A stretch of 64,000 bases of DNA from Deinococcus sonorensis KR-87 (GTDB taxonomy: Bacteria; Deinococcota; Deinococci; Deinococcales; Deinococcaceae). The notes under the pieces are model-generated. The model did not search any database and was not told the origin of the DNA. It saw nothing but the letters and a program-made list of their open reading frames with translations. The stretch is from assembly GCF_040256395.1 (NCBI RefSeq), contig NZ_CP158299.1, positions 340,001-404,000 of the forward strand, in the 5' to 3' direction. A program made the position numbers and the translations under genes. This document shows positions 47,231-57,949 of this stretch, piece by piece (position 1 is the stretch's first letter; each line of letters begins with the position of its first letter).

Positions 47231-48153
47231 CAGCGGGACAACTCTTGGACAATCAGGTCAGTATCGGCGTGGACGTGGGCGGCACCAAAATTGCGGTGGG
47301 CGTGCTGTACGGCGAGGAACTGCGCGACTTTCATACCCAGCCGACCCCCGAGTCCGGCTGGCCCGCCGTGCTGGACGCGCTGGCCGGTCAGGTGCGCCTG
47401 ATGCAGCAGCGCCATCCGCAGGCGCGGGCGGTGGGTGTGGGCATTCCCGGCCCGATCAGCCAGGACCGGCGGCGGGTAAAGTTCGCGCCCAATATCTACG
47501 GCTTTACTGACGTACCTCTTGTGGAAGGTCTCTACGAGCGGCTGGGCGTCCATGTGAGCCTGGAAAACGACGCCAAGGCCGCCGCGCTGGCCGAGGCCAC
47601 CCTGGGCGCCGCACGCGGGAGCCAGAGCAGCGTGTACGTCACGGTCAGCACCGGCATCGGCTCGGGCATCGTGATCGGCGGGCGGCTCTGGCGCGGTCAG
47701 CACGGCATCGCCGGTGAGCTGGGGCACGTGGTGAGCGTGCCAGGGGCGGCGGTGAGCGGCGCCGGGCAGTCCGGCACCCTGGAGGCAGTGGCGAGCGGCA
47801 CGGCCATCGCGCGTGACGCCAGCTTCGCGCTGAACCGCGACGTGACGACCGCCGAAGCCTTCGCGCTGGCGCAGGCGGGCGACCGCATCGCCGGACGGGT
47901 GGTGCGCGGCGCGATGTACCGCATCGGGCTGGCGCTGGCCGACCTGCAGAAGATGCTGGACCCGGAAGTGTTCGTGATCGGCGGCGGGGTGGCGGGCGTG
48001 GGCCCATACTTCTTCGAGCACGTGCAGGCCGCTGCCGACGAGGGCGCCGAGGGCTTCGCGGCGGTGCAGATCCGGCCAGCTCAGCTGGGTGCCCAGGCGG
48101 GCGTGATCGGCGCGGCGGTCTCCGCCCAGCTGGAACCAACTCCGGTGCGCTGA
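47227..48153 (+). CDS. ROK family sugar kinase-like protein
   Basis: 308 aa. Phosphate 1 motif VGGTKIAVGVL at the N-terminus, GVGIPGPIS, ENDAKAAALAEATLGAA with the catalytic Asp of ENDA, STGIGSGIVIGGRL and EVFVIGGGVAG. Glucokinase or N-acetylmannosamine kinase activity is the family norm. The zinc site is abnormal: His167 in GELGH is present, but the expected CxCGxxGC loop reads PGAAVSGAGQSGTLEAVASG with no cysteine. GTG start overlapping the previous stop. Confidence 0.85.
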   Translation: MTAGQLLDNQVSIGVDVGGTKIAVGVLYGEELRDFHTQPTPESGWPAVLDALAGQVRLMQQRHPQARAVGVGIPGPISQDRRRVKFAPNIYGFTDVPLVEGLYERLGVHVSLENDAKAAALAEATLGAARGSQSSVYVTVSTGIGSGIVIGGRLWRGQHGIAGELGHVVSVPGAAVSGAGQSGTLEAVASGTAIARDASFALNRDVTTAEAFALAQAGDRIAGRVVRGAMYRIGLALADLQKMLDPEVFVIGGGVAGVGPYFFEHVQAAADEGAEGFAAVQIRPAQLGAQAGVIGAAVSAQLEPTPVR

Positions 48154-48160
48154 GCGGGGG

Positions 48161-48469
48161 TTACCAGTCGGCGTCGTCCGGCTCGCCCAGGCGCTCGTCC
48201 CAGCGGTCACGGCGCTGACCGCGCTTGCCCTTCTTGCGGGCCGGGCGCGGCGGCAGCGTCAGCACGTACGGCCCGTTGCCACACGGCGAGGCCACCTCAC
48301 CCAGCCGCTCCAGCGGGTCGGCCAGGGGGCCTCCGGCGGGGTGGTAGTGCCGCGCCTCGCAGTACGGGCACTCCCCCACCGCCCAGAACTGGACGCGGGT
48401 GCCGGGCATGGTCATCAGCTGCACCACGGCGGGCGGGGTGGGCTGGGGCTGGCGGGATTTCTTGGCCAC
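48161..48469 (-). CDS. small CxxC protein, function unknown
   Basis: 102 aa. A CPYCEARHYHPAGG segment and a later SPCGNGPYVLTLPP suggest a partial zinc-binding or redox motif. The C-terminus is strongly basic (RPARKKGKRGQRRDRWDERL). GTG start 5 nt after TAGCCT on the minus strand. Possibly nucleic-acid associated; no family recognised. Confidence 0.65.
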   Translation of the reverse strand: MAKKSRQPQPTPPAVVQLMTMPGTRVQFWAVGECPYCEARHYHPAGGPLADPLERLGEVASPCGNGPYVLTLPPRPARKKGKRGQRRDRWDERLGEPDDADW

Positions 48470-48474
48470 AGCCC

Positions 48475-48480
48475 AGGCTA
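48475..48480 (-). promoter_or_regulatory. leaderless -10 hexamer, CxxC gene
   Basis: TAGCCT on the minus strand, 5 nt before the GTG at 48469. Confidence 0.5.
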
Positions 48481-48571
48481 GAGCCGGGGGCGCAGGCGCA
48501 CTGTAAGCGGTGGCAGGCTGCCGCCGGCCAGGGTCTTACCCGGGCCAGACCACGGTTGGTGACGCTGTGCC

Positions 48572-48901
48572 ATGCACACCCGAATCCTGATGGCCCTGGC
48601 CCTGCTGGGCTCCGCCTCTGCCGCCAATGTCGGGCCCGGTCAGAGCATCTACACCACCAACTGCGCTGGGTGCCGTGGCAGCAGGGTCCAGGGTCAGCTG
48701 GGGTCCAACCTACATGAGGCGGCCGGCTGGAAGTATGCCCTGTTCAGCCGCGCGATCCTGCATTCCAGGGACGACAAGGGGATGGCGCTCCAGCCTCCGA
48801 TCCCGGTGTGGGGCAAGATCGGCTTCAAAGGCGATCACGGCACGGCGCCCACCGCCGCCGAGATGCATGACCTGCAGGCTTACCTCAAGACGCTGAAATA
48901 A
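48572..48901 (+). CDS. cytochrome c-like protein with broken heme motif
   Basis: 109 aa. A signal peptide (MHTRILMALALLGSASAA) is followed by a small class-I cytochrome c fold. The expected CxxCH is C31-A-G-C34-R35: the proximal heme His is Arg (codon CGT at 48674-48676, one base from CAT). The distal side is normal-looking (DDKGMALQPPIPVWG with a Met). Heme attachment or coordination should fail or change. Either a degenerate gene, a point mutation/sequence error, or a repurposed domain. Intact frame otherwise. Confidence 0.78.
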   Translation: MHTRILMALALLGSASAANVGPGQSIYTTNCAGCRGSRVQGQLGSNLHEAAGWKYALFSRAILHSRDDKGMALQPPIPVWGKIGFKGDHGTAPTAAEMHDLQAYLKTLK

Positions 48902-48905
48902 CGCT

Positions 48906-49694
48906 TCACAGCTCGCCCGCCTCGCGCAGGCGGGCTTCCAGTTTCTCCGGTTCCAGTAGGCTGGCGCCCTGGCCGTAGCGGGCGGTCATGGCGCGCTGCA
49001 CCAGCCAGAAGGCCAGCGCCGCCCCGATCAGCGAGATGGCGATGCCCGGCACGCGCATCACCGCGTTGGCCTGGGCCACCTGGGCGTTGAAGGCTTCTGT
49101 GCCAAACTTCGCCACCACGATTCGGTAGTTCACCACGCTGTTCACCACGCCGCCGATCAGGTCCACCACGCCGAACAGCAGGGTGGCCTGTGCCAGGGCG
49201 CGCGCCACCTGAGGGGCCTTCATCGCCACCTGGGTGGCGGCGCGGTGCTGCGGCGACTCGGTCAGGCTGGCTGCGTCCAGAAAGATGCGGAACAGCGGAT
49301 ACGCGGTCAGCACGCTCAGAAAGGCGAACAGGGCCGTCAGGTAACTGCGGGCGCTGTCCTTGATGGCGTAGAGAAAGCCGTCTACGTACCAGAACGCCAG
49401 CGCCCCTGCGAACAGCGCGGTGGCCCCGCCCAGCAGCGCCACCGGCGACACGTTGCGCCGCACCAGAATGTCCCACAGCACGTACACCACCGGAATCAGC
49501 GCCGCGATCAGGTAGGACCGGACGTTGCCGCTCTGGCCGCCGCCCAGCAGCGCCGCCACGCTGACCCCGCTGCCCAGGATGTTGGGGCTCAGGATGGCAA
49601 TCGGAATCAGAAGGGTGAACACCAGGTCCCAGAGGGTCTTTGCGGGGCTGTTGCGGGACGGGCGCGGCGGGGCGGACGTGGTCATGAGAGGCAT
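48906..49694 (-). CDS. VC0807-like membrane protein
   Basis: 262 aa, about six predicted helices: LVFTLLIPIAILSPNILG, YLIAALIPVVYVLWDILVRR, FAGALAFWYVDGFLY, YLTALFAFLSVLTAYPLF, about 165-190 and ISLIGAALAFWLVQR. The pattern matches the VC0807 family of unknown function, related to septation-type proteins. The start is either M1 or M4 (49685); no clear -10 or Shine-Dalgarno decides. It lies 10 bp downstream of the ppx gene and may share its transcript. Confidence 0.72.
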   Translation of the reverse strand: MPLMTTSAPPRPSRNSPAKTLWDLVFTLLIPIAILSPNILGSGVSVAALLGGGQSGNVRSYLIAALIPVVYVLWDILVRRNVSPVALLGGATALFAGALAFWYVDGFLYAIKDSARSYLTALFAFLSVLTAYPLFRIFLDAASLTESPQHRAATQVAMKAPQVARALAQATLLFGVVDLIGGVVNSVVNYRIVVAKFGTEAFNAQVAQANAVMRVPGIAISLIGAALAFWLVQRAMTARYGQGASLLEPEKLEARLREAGEL

Positions 49695-49704
49695 TCTGGC
49701 ACGC

Positions 49705-51234
49705 TCAGGTGAGGAGCTGCCCGGGCAGCGGGTCCAGCGTCAGTGGGCCGTAGACCTGCTGCCACAGGTCGGCCTTCTGGCGCAGCCCCTCCTGTTCCAG
49801 CGGGCCGGCGCCGCCCACCGTCAGCCGCAGGCCCGGCCCCTGAGGCGTCAGCCGCTCGATCCGCACCGCCTGGGCGTGGCTGCGGTCCAGCGCGTCGGCC
49901 ACCCGCAGGATGGCGGCCAGCCGCGCCACCTGCTGCTGGCCTGCCGGGGGCAGCGCGGCATACTCCGGGTGGCTGGCTTTCGGCGGACTCTTGCGGTGAT
50001 ACCGCGCGATCTGCGCCACCCGGTCCAGCTGCTGCGGGTCGTAGCCGCGCAGCCCGGCGTGGCGGATCAGGTAGGCCGAGTGCTTGTGATGGCTGCTCTG
50101 CGCCACCAGCAGGCCGGTCTCGTGCAGCATCGCGGCGGTGCTGAGCAGGCTGCGCGGGTCGTGCGGGCTGTCCGGCAGCCGGCCCAGGTCACGCAGCCGG
50201 TCATAGAGCTGCTGCGACAGCTGCGTGACCTGCCGGGCGTGCGGCAGGCTGACGCTGAAGCGCTCGGCCATCTCCAGCACACTGCGCTGCCGGGCGCTCA
50301 GGCCCCGGCTCCAGCGGTCCTGTTCGCCCAGTTCCTCGCGCAGCATGCCCTCGCGCAGCGCACCTTCGCTGACCGTGACGGTGCTGGCCCCCACCGCCGT
50401 CAGGACCGTGTGCAGCACCGCCGCACCCGCCACGATGATGTCGGCGCGGCGCGGGTCCAGGCCCGGCATCCGGCCCCGGCGGGTGGGCGACAGGCCGCGC
50501 AGTTCCTCCAGCACCTCGCCGAGCTCCGGCACCCGGAAACTCAGGCCGTTGATGCCGGTGGCCGCCCCCCCACGCCGGGCCGCCAGCAGCCCCGCCAGCG
50601 CCTCGAAGGTGCCGCTGGACCCGAACACCCGCGTGCCCGCCCGCACCCGGTAGGGGTCAAGCTGGCCGGTAAGCGCCGTCCGGACCTGGGCTTCCAGGGC
50701 CCGCAGCTCACGCTGGCGGGGTGGATCGTGGTGCAGGTGGGCGAGCCGCATCCGCACCGAGCCGAGCGGCAGACTCAGCACCGATGCGGCCACATGCTGG
50801 TCGCCGCGCGCCAGTTCCAGACTGCCGCCACCCAGGTCCAGCAGCAGGTTGTCAGAGCCGAACTCCACGCTACCGGCCGCGCCCAGGTAGGTCAGCTGGC
50901 CCTCGCGCTCCCCACTGATGATGACTGGGTACACCCCAATCTGCTCGCGCAGCCGGCGCGCCACCGCCTCGCCGTTCGGCGCGCCGCGCATGGCGCTGGT
51001 GGCATAGACCCTCAGCTCCGGCGCGCCCAGCGAGGTGGCCAGCTCACGGAAACGGCCGAGCGCTGCGGCCAGCCGCCGCTCGCCCTCGGCGGTGATGCCG
51101 TGAGCATCCAGGCACTCGCCCAGCCGGGTCCGGTCCTTGAGCGAGTCCAGCACCCGGAACCCGCCGGGCCGGGCCTCAGCGATCAGGAGATGACACGAAT
51201 TGGTGCCGACATCGGCCACCGCCACACGCTGCAT
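49705..51234 (-). CDS. ppx: Ppx/GppA exopolyphosphatase
   Basis: 509 aa, actin-like ASKHA phosphatase that removes phosphate from polyphosphate or the gamma-phosphate of pppGpp. Motifs: VADVGTNSCHLLIAE, SAMRGAPNGEAVARRL, LLLDLGGGSLELA, VFGSSGTFEAL and TVSEGALREGML. The C-terminal HD-type region has AMLHETGLLVAQSSHHKHSA and RVADALDRSHA, as in the long Ppx/GppA form. ATG 6 nt after TAGGGT on the minus strand. PPX versus GppA cannot be decided from sequence alone. Confidence 0.9.
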   Translation of the reverse strand: MQRVAVADVGTNSCHLLIAEARPGGFRVLDSLKDRTRLGECLDAHGITAEGERRLAAALGRFRELATSLGAPELRVYATSAMRGAPNGEAVARRLREQIGVYPVIISGEREGQLTYLGAAGSVEFGSDNLLLDLGGGSLELARGDQHVAASVLSLPLGSVRMRLAHLHHDPPRQRELRALEAQVRTALTGQLDPYRVRAGTRVFGSSGTFEALAGLLAARRGGAATGINGLSFRVPELGEVLEELRGLSPTRRGRMPGLDPRRADIIVAGAAVLHTVLTAVGASTVTVSEGALREGMLREELGEQDRWSRGLSARQRSVLEMAERFSVSLPHARQVTQLSQQLYDRLRDLGRLPDSPHDPRSLLSTAAMLHETGLLVAQSSHHKHSAYLIRHAGLRGYDPQQLDRVAQIARYHRKSPPKASHPEYAALPPAGQQQVARLAAILRVADALDRSHAQAVRIERLTPQGPGLRLTVGGAGPLEQEGLRQKADLWQQVYGPLTLDPLPGQLLT

Positions 51235-51240
51235 GCCGTC

Positions 51241-51246
51241 ACCCTA
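51241..51246 (-). promoter_or_regulatory. leaderless -10 hexamer, ppx
   Basis: TAGGGT on the minus strand, 6 nt before the ATG at 51234. The hexamer overlaps the end of the dedA-like gene. Confidence 0.45.
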
Positions 51247-51879
51247 GCAGCCACGGTCCGGCTCACGCTGTGCGGGCGCCTGCCCCTGACGGTGCCGACG
51301 CACCACCCAGACGACGGCCAGCACCACCAGCAGTCCCAGCAGTCCGCTGCCGATGGGCCCCACATACTGCTGCACCCGGTCGTAATGGTCGCCCAGCAGG
51401 TACCCGGCCCCGCTCAGCAGCGTGGCCCACAGCCCGCTGCCGATGGCGCTGTAGAGCAGGAACCGCGGCAGGGGCATGTCGCTCATCCCGGCCGGCAGGC
51501 TGAGCAGGCTGCGAATGCCCGGCACCATCCGCCCGAACAGGACGGCCTTCTGGCCGTGCCGGTCGAACCAGTCGTCAGCCTTCCGGATCTCCTTGCCACT
51601 CACCGTGAGCCAGCGGCCATACCGGTCGGCCCAGCGCACCAGCCGCTCCTCGCCCACGGCGCGGCCCAGGTAGTACAGTGGCAGCGTCCCGAGCACGCTG
51701 CCCGCCGCCCCGGCCAGCACCACCCCGATCAGGTTCAGGTCGCCGCGCGCCGCCGAAAACCCGGCCGCCGGCAGGATCAGCTCACTCGGCAGCGGGGGAA
51801 ACAGGTTCTCGAGAATCATCAGCAGCATGATGCCCAGGTATCCCAGGCGGTCCATCAGGTCCAGCGTCCACTCGGCCAC
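51244..51879 (-). CDS. DedA family membrane protein
   Basis: 211 aa, about five helices. Signature ENLFPPLPSELILPAAGF at residues 24-41 and the G-R-x-x-P-G-x-R motif FGRMVPGIRSLLSLPAGMSD. DedA proteins move undecaprenyl phosphate or phospholipids across the membrane and support membrane potential. C-terminal tail basic with a final Cys. GTG start 6 nt after TACCCT on the minus strand. Confidence 0.9.
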   Translation of the reverse strand: MAEWTLDLMDRLGYLGIMLLMILENLFPPLPSELILPAAGFSAARGDLNLIGVVLAGAAGSVLGTLPLYYLGRAVGEERLVRWADRYGRWLTVSGKEIRKADDWFDRHGQKAVLFGRMVPGIRSLLSLPAGMSDMPLPRFLLYSAIGSGLWATLLSGAGYLLGDHYDRVQQYVGPIGSGLLGLLVVLAVVWVVRRHRQGQAPAQREPDRGC

Positions 51880-51885
51880 GTCTGC

Positions 51886-51891
51886 AGGGTA
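51886..51891 (-). promoter_or_regulatory. leaderless -10 hexamer, dedA-like gene
   Basis: TACCCT on the minus strand, 6 nt before the GTG at 51879. Confidence 0.45.
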
Positions 51892-51968
51892 CGGGTTTGC
51901 CGGGTGAGCCCCATTGCGGATTGACTCATCCAGCGCCCAGGCCTGGACCGGACAGCGGGTGGGCCCGT

Positions 51969-51974
51969 TACCAT
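51969..51974 (+). promoter_or_regulatory. leaderless -10 hexamer, HAD gene
   Basis: TACCAT 6 nt before the ATG at 51981. Confidence 0.5.
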
Positions 51975-51980
51975 ACAGCC

Positions 51981-52643
51981 ATGCTGCGCGCCCTGATCTT
52001 CGACTTCGACGGCACCATCCTCGACACCGAGACGCATGAATTCCGGCACTGGACCCAGCTGTACCGGCAGCATGGCCTGGACCTCTCGCTGAGCGACTGG
52101 CAGCAGGGCATCGGCACCTGGGGCGCCTTCGATCCGTGGGCCGGGCTGCCGGAGGCGGTGCAGCAGGACCGCGAGCGGGTGGCGGAGGTGCTGCATCAGG
52201 GCATCCTGCAGGACATCGCCGCCTCGGAGCTGCGGCCCGGCGTGATGACGGTGCTGCAGCAGGCGCGGGATTCGGGGCTGCGGCTGGCGCTGGCCACCAG
52301 CAGCGGGCTCGACTGGATCGAGCAGTGGTTCACGCCGCACGGCCTGAGCGAACTGTTCGAGGCGCGCGTCACCCGCGACGACGTGCGGCGGGTCAAGCCG
52401 GACCCGGAACTGTACGCACTGGCGTGTGAGCGGCTGGGGCTGCAGCCGCACGAGTGTCTGGCGGTCGAGGACTCGCTGAACGGCGCCACAGCGGCGGTGG
52501 CGGCGGGCGTGCCGGTGGTGGTGGTGCCGAACGAGGTCACGGCCACCCAGCCGTTCCCGCCGGAGTGGCCGCGCCTGGACGGCTACGAGGGCGGCTTGGA
52601 CGCCCTGCTGCAGGCGGCCGGGGTCGCCCGGCAGCGCAGCTAG
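51981..52643 (+). CDS. HAD hydrolase, beta-phosphoglucomutase-like
   Basis: 220 aa. Nucleophile D8 and acid D10 in IFDFDGTILDTE, helical C1 cap to about residue 85, motif II LATSSG, Lys in RRVKPDPELY and motif IV VEDSLNGATAAVAAG. Likely sugar-phosphate phosphatase or mutase. The ATG at 51981 is preferred over the in-frame ATG at 51897 because the domain begins there and a -10 hexamer is 6 nt upstream. It overlaps the convergent kinase gene by 4 bp. Confidence 0.88.
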   Translation: MLRALIFDFDGTILDTETHEFRHWTQLYRQHGLDLSLSDWQQGIGTWGAFDPWAGLPEAVQQDRERVAEVLHQGILQDIAASELRPGVMTVLQQARDSGLRLALATSSGLDWIEQWFTPHGLSELFEARVTRDDVRRVKPDPELYALACERLGLQPHECLAVEDSLNGATAAVAAGVPVVVVPNEVTATQPFPPEWPRLDGYEGGLDALLQAAGVARQRS

Positions 52644-53620
52644 CTCTTCCGGCGCTTGAACGGATTCCAGCTGGCCCGCGGCTCGGCAGCGCGGGCGGCC
52701 GGCGCAGCGGCCGGCACCGGGACGGCGGCAACCGGGGCGGCCGGGGCATGCCGGCCCAGCCGGCTGGGCGGTGCCGAGCAGGCCGGCGCCGGCGCGGTTT
52801 CGGCTTCGGGCTCCGGCTCCCCCAGCGCCGACCGGAAGGCGCGGGCCAGCTGCGCCGCCGTGGGCCGCGCCTCATGACGCTTGGCCTGCCCCTGCTCCAG
52901 CAGGCGCTGCAGCGTGCGCGGCACCGCCTCCACGTGCAGCGGCGGCGGAAAGTGGGTCAGGTGCGAGATCATCAGGCTGTCGTAGCTGTCGCCCACGTGC
53001 GGCCGCTCGCCGGTCAACAGTTCGTACGCCATCACCGAGAAGCTGTAGATGTCGCTGGGCGGCCCCACCAGTTCACCCCGGTAACATTCCGGGGCCATGT
53101 AGAACGGACTGCCGGCCACCTTGCCGCCCAGCGACACAAAGTAGGTGCTGCCGAAGTCGCCCAGGGACGCACGGCCCTGAGCGTCCAGGTAGACGTTCTG
53201 CGGCTTGATGTCCTGGTGGACCGCCTCGTGCCGGTGCAGTTCCTCCATGCCGGCCGCCACGTCGCTCAGCACCTGAATCGCCTGCGGCACGGTCAGGCGC
53301 TGGCGATCCATCAGCTCGTCCAGCGGCCCACCGGGGTAATGCGGCATTGCCAGATAGGCGCTCGATCCAAAAGGCGTGCCGGCCAGGCCGCCCACCAGCC
53401 GGGGATGCCGGAACTGCAGGCTGAGCCGCACCTCGTTGGCAAAGCGCTCGGCCGATTCCTGATGGGCCAGGGTCTCGGTAAACGGCACCTTCAGCGCCAC
53501 CGGCTGGGCGCCGCCGGGCTTCTGCGCCAGAAAAACCGTGGCCGTGTTGCCCCGGCCGATCAGGCTCAGCAGCTGATAGCCGTTCATCATGTGGGGTGTC
53601 GGGCTCTGGGTCATCAGCAC
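52640..53620 (-). CDS. Ser/Thr protein kinase, soluble
   Basis: 326 aa. Kinase domain residues ~12-270: G-loop LIGRGNTATVF, ALKVP Lys, catalytic loop VHQDIKPQNV (Gln in place of the usual Arg of HRD), DFGSTYF, APECYRG and DIYSFSVMAYELLTG. Then an Ala/Pro-rich low-complexity tail of about 60 residues ending in a basic patch (NPFKRRKS). No membrane helix. Start GTG at 53620 or ATG at 53614. A TACACT hexamer on the minus strand at 53663-53668 is a likely promoter. Confidence 0.88.
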   Translation of the reverse strand: MLMTQSPTPHMMNGYQLLSLIGRGNTATVFLAQKPGGAQPVALKVPFTETLAHQESAERFANEVRLSLQFRHPRLVGGLAGTPFGSSAYLAMPHYPGGPLDELMDRQRLTVPQAIQVLSDVAAGMEELHRHEAVHQDIKPQNVYLDAQGRASLGDFGSTYFVSLGGKVAGSPFYMAPECYRGELVGPPSDIYSFSVMAYELLTGERPHVGDSYDSLMISHLTHFPPPLHVEAVPRTLQRLLEQGQAKRHEARPTAAQLARAFRSALGEPEPEAETAPAPACSAPPSRLGRHAPAAPVAAVPVPAAAPAARAAEPRASWNPFKRRKS

Positions 53621-53662
53621 TCACGTTTCCGGGCCGGCAGGGAAAGTTCTGCGGCTCGGGTC

Positions 53663-53668
53663 AGTGTA
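53663..53668 (-). promoter_or_regulatory. -10 hexamer, soluble kinase
   Basis: TACACT on the minus strand, about 42 nt before the kinase start, which would give a leader of roughly 35 nt. Confidence 0.4.
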
Positions 53669-53748
53669 GCGGATGAGTCCGGTTCCACCGGGCGCAAATT
53701 TTCACGCGCCGACCTCCTCCACCTGGGGGGAGTGGGCCACCGACAGCG

Positions 53749-55623
53749 TCAGTCCACCGGCAGGTGCGGCAGCACGCTGGCCATCACAAAGCTGCCCTGG
53801 CGCACCAGCAGAATGCCGCCCAGCGGCACCTCCAGCACCAGCAGGTCGCGCAGGATGGCGGCCGGGGCGCCGGGCAGCACCACCGCCAGGTCGCCCTTGT
53901 AGTCCTGGCGCAGCGTCACCACCCGGCCCTCCACCTCGATGGCCAGCGGCTCCCCGGCAAAGCGCAGGCTCAGTGTCTCGTCCGGGCTGACCAGCCGCAG
54001 CGGCCCCACCGTCGGCAGCTGCGTCTCGGACGGCGGCACCAGCCGCAGCGGATCGGCCGCCTGCTGCAGCAGGCCCAGCAGCTGGGCCACATGGCTTTCC
54101 GGCGCCTCGATGGCCTCGGCGGCGGCCCGGAACAGCTGCTCGGCCTCGGGGGGCGGCAGGTGACGCAGCCGGGCCAGCAGGTTCTCGGCTCCCTTGCGGG
54201 CGAAGGCCAGCAGCGCCGGTCCCGAGGCCGCGGTGTAACGGTCCGCGCTCAGCGCGCTCACGCTGTCCGGGTCCACCCGGCCGTCACGCAGCCGCTGCGC
54301 CACCGCGCGGGCCAGCCGCAGGTTCAGGTAGGCCCCGTTGGGGTCCAGCAGCGCGGCCACCACCCGCGCCAGCCCCATCAGCGCGCCCAGGTCGGTGCCC
54401 GGCTCGTCGGGGCAGTGCAGGTACAGGTAGTCGCCCGATACCAGCGCCACCGCCGTCCGCTCGCCCAGGCTGATCTCGATGCCGCCCGGCTGTTCCTCTG
54501 CCCGCGATGACAGCCGGTACTCCAGGTCGCCCACCGCCAGCAGCCAGCCCTCGCCGGCCCGCTTCCAGCGCAGCGGCAGGTTGCGCCAGCGCGTGTGGCT
54601 GCCGCCGCTCAGCCGCACCGCCAGGGCGCTGGCGCCGTCGTCTGGCTGCGCCAGCGCAAAGCGTTCCTGGCTGGCGTACAGCACCTGCGGGAGCGGGGGC
54701 CACTCGATGCCCTGGCCGCCGTCCGAGGTGGGCACCAGCCGTTGCAGGAACTCCAGCAGCCGTGCGGCCGCCTCACGCACCCGCACACGCTCCTCGGCCG
54801 GCCGGGGCGCTCCGGTTTCGGCCCGCAGCGCCTCAATCAGCGTGCGGGTCAGCTCCGGCCCCAGCCGGTCGCGCTCGGCGGCCCGCACCCGCGCCGTGGT
54901 CACGTCCTGGTCCGGATGACGCGGGTACGGATTGTGCACGATGGCGTTCAGCGCGTCCCGCAGGCGACCGAGCACCGGCTGGGCACCGCCCGGCCCGCTA
55001 CGGCGGCCGTCGCGCACCGCCGTGCAGACCTGATCGGCCAGTTCACGCAGCAGCGTCAGCGCCACACTCTCGTTGTCGAGCGAGGTCAGCGGATCGCCCA
55101 GCCGCGGCAGGGTCATGCTGTGCTCCCCACGCTCCAGGTCCACGTGCAGCACGTACGCCACCCGCAGGGTGATCAGGTCCGGTTCGCGCAGCCACTGCTC
55201 CGCCTGCGCCTGCGCCTGAATCCACATCGCCTCGCGCCAGATGGTGTAGCGCAGCTCCAGCAGCGCGTGCTGCTCACCGCCGGCCTCCTGCGGCTGCGGG
55301 CTCCAGTGCGACAGCGCGCCTTCCTCTGCCGGATGCGCACGCTGAACCTGGGCGCGCAGGAAGTTACGCCACTCGCGGTCGGTCCGGCCGAAGCGCCGCA
55401 GCAGCGCGGCGTCCAGCGGGGCGGCCTGCAGCAGATCGCGCAGGTCGCCCAGGGAGCGGCGCCCGCCACGCGGCGTGCGCCCGGCGATCAGGTCGCGCAC
55501 CTTGTACTCGTAGAGCTCGACCAGCTCCACCCAGTAATCAAAGGTCGGAGATGTGGGCAGTGACACCTCCACAGTATGCGGGAATCCGGGGTGAACCCGC
55601 GCTCCTGTTGGAGACCGCAGCAC
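53749..55623 (-). CDS. large protein of unknown function between two kinases
   Basis: 624 aa from a GTG at 55623; GTGs at 55572 and 55566 are equally possible and nearer the first conserved-looking residues (SPTFDYWVELVELYEYKV). Soluble, Leu/Arg-rich, helical N-terminal two thirds; the last third has strand-rich parts (EPLAIEVEGRVVTLRQD, VPLGGILLVRQGSF). No domain or motif I recognise, no signal or membrane helix. It shares a compact divergent region with the propeller kinase and could be a substrate or partner of the kinases (inference). Confidence 0.7.
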   Translation of the reverse strand: MLRSPTGARVHPGFPHTVEVSLPTSPTFDYWVELVELYEYKVRDLIAGRTPRGGRRSLGDLRDLLQAAPLDAALLRRFGRTDREWRNFLRAQVQRAHPAEEGALSHWSPQPQEAGGEQHALLELRYTIWREAMWIQAQAQAEQWLREPDLITLRVAYVLHVDLERGEHSMTLPRLGDPLTSLDNESVALTLLRELADQVCTAVRDGRRSGPGGAQPVLGRLRDALNAIVHNPYPRHPDQDVTTARVRAAERDRLGPELTRTLIEALRAETGAPRPAEERVRVREAAARLLEFLQRLVPTSDGGQGIEWPPLPQVLYASQERFALAQPDDGASALAVRLSGGSHTRWRNLPLRWKRAGEGWLLAVGDLEYRLSSRAEEQPGGIEISLGERTAVALVSGDYLYLHCPDEPGTDLGALMGLARVVAALLDPNGAYLNLRLARAVAQRLRDGRVDPDSVSALSADRYTAASGPALLAFARKGAENLLARLRHLPPPEAEQLFRAAAEAIEAPESHVAQLLGLLQQAADPLRLVPPSETQLPTVGPLRLVSPDETLSLRFAGEPLAIEVEGRVVTLRQDYKGDLAVVLPGAPAAILRDLLVLEVPLGGILLVRQGSFVMASVLPHLPVD

Positions 55624-55652
55624 CTGTCAGTATCCCGAAAGGATCAGGGCGG

Positions 55653-55658
55653 TATAAC
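55653..55658 (+). promoter_or_regulatory. -10 hexamer, propeller kinase leader
   Basis: TATAAC 9 nt before the ATG of the 20-codon leader ORF. Confidence 0.4.
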
Positions 55659-55667
55659 GGAGGGCAA

Positions 55668-55726
55668 ATGACGCGCTGCCTTCTGCTCCCCCGCCTCCGT
55701 TCCCGGCTTCCGGTCGGAGGTGCCGC

Positions 55727-55730
<4 letters not shown>
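55668..55730 (+). CDS. 20-codon leader ORF coupled to kinase
   Basis: MTRCLLLPRLRSRLPVGGAA, then TGA at 55728-55730 overlapping the kinase ATG at 55727 (ATGA). GGAGGG precedes its ATG. The kinase's own GGAGG lies inside this ORF, so ribosomes reading the leader may control or couple kinase translation. No similarity recognised. Confidence 0.4.
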
Positions 55731-57826
<2,096 letters not shown>

Positions 57827-57853
57827 GCCGCTCTGGCGCGTCTCCCTGACAGT

Positions 57854-57901
57854 GACAACAGTACCGGCCCGCGCGGGAGATGGCGGGCCGGTACTGTTGT
57901 C
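57854..57901 (+). terminator. kinase terminator
   Basis: Perfect 19-bp stem (GACAACAGTACCGGCCCGC and its complement) with a 10-base loop at 57873-57882. The downstream arm ends TACTGTTGTC; no separate T-run. Confidence 0.8.
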
Positions 57902-57943
57902 CCAGACTGCTACGCGGCTTACGGGCGTCCGCTGAGCGGGTGA

Positions 57944-57949
57944 TATTCT
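57944..57949 (+). promoter_or_regulatory. candidate sdhCDAB promoter
   Basis: TATTCT in the gap before sdhC, with TTACGG 19 bp upstream as a weak -35. It would give a leader of about 60 nt. A TTGACA at 57990-57995 is too close to the start codon to be a useful -35. Confidence 0.4.
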
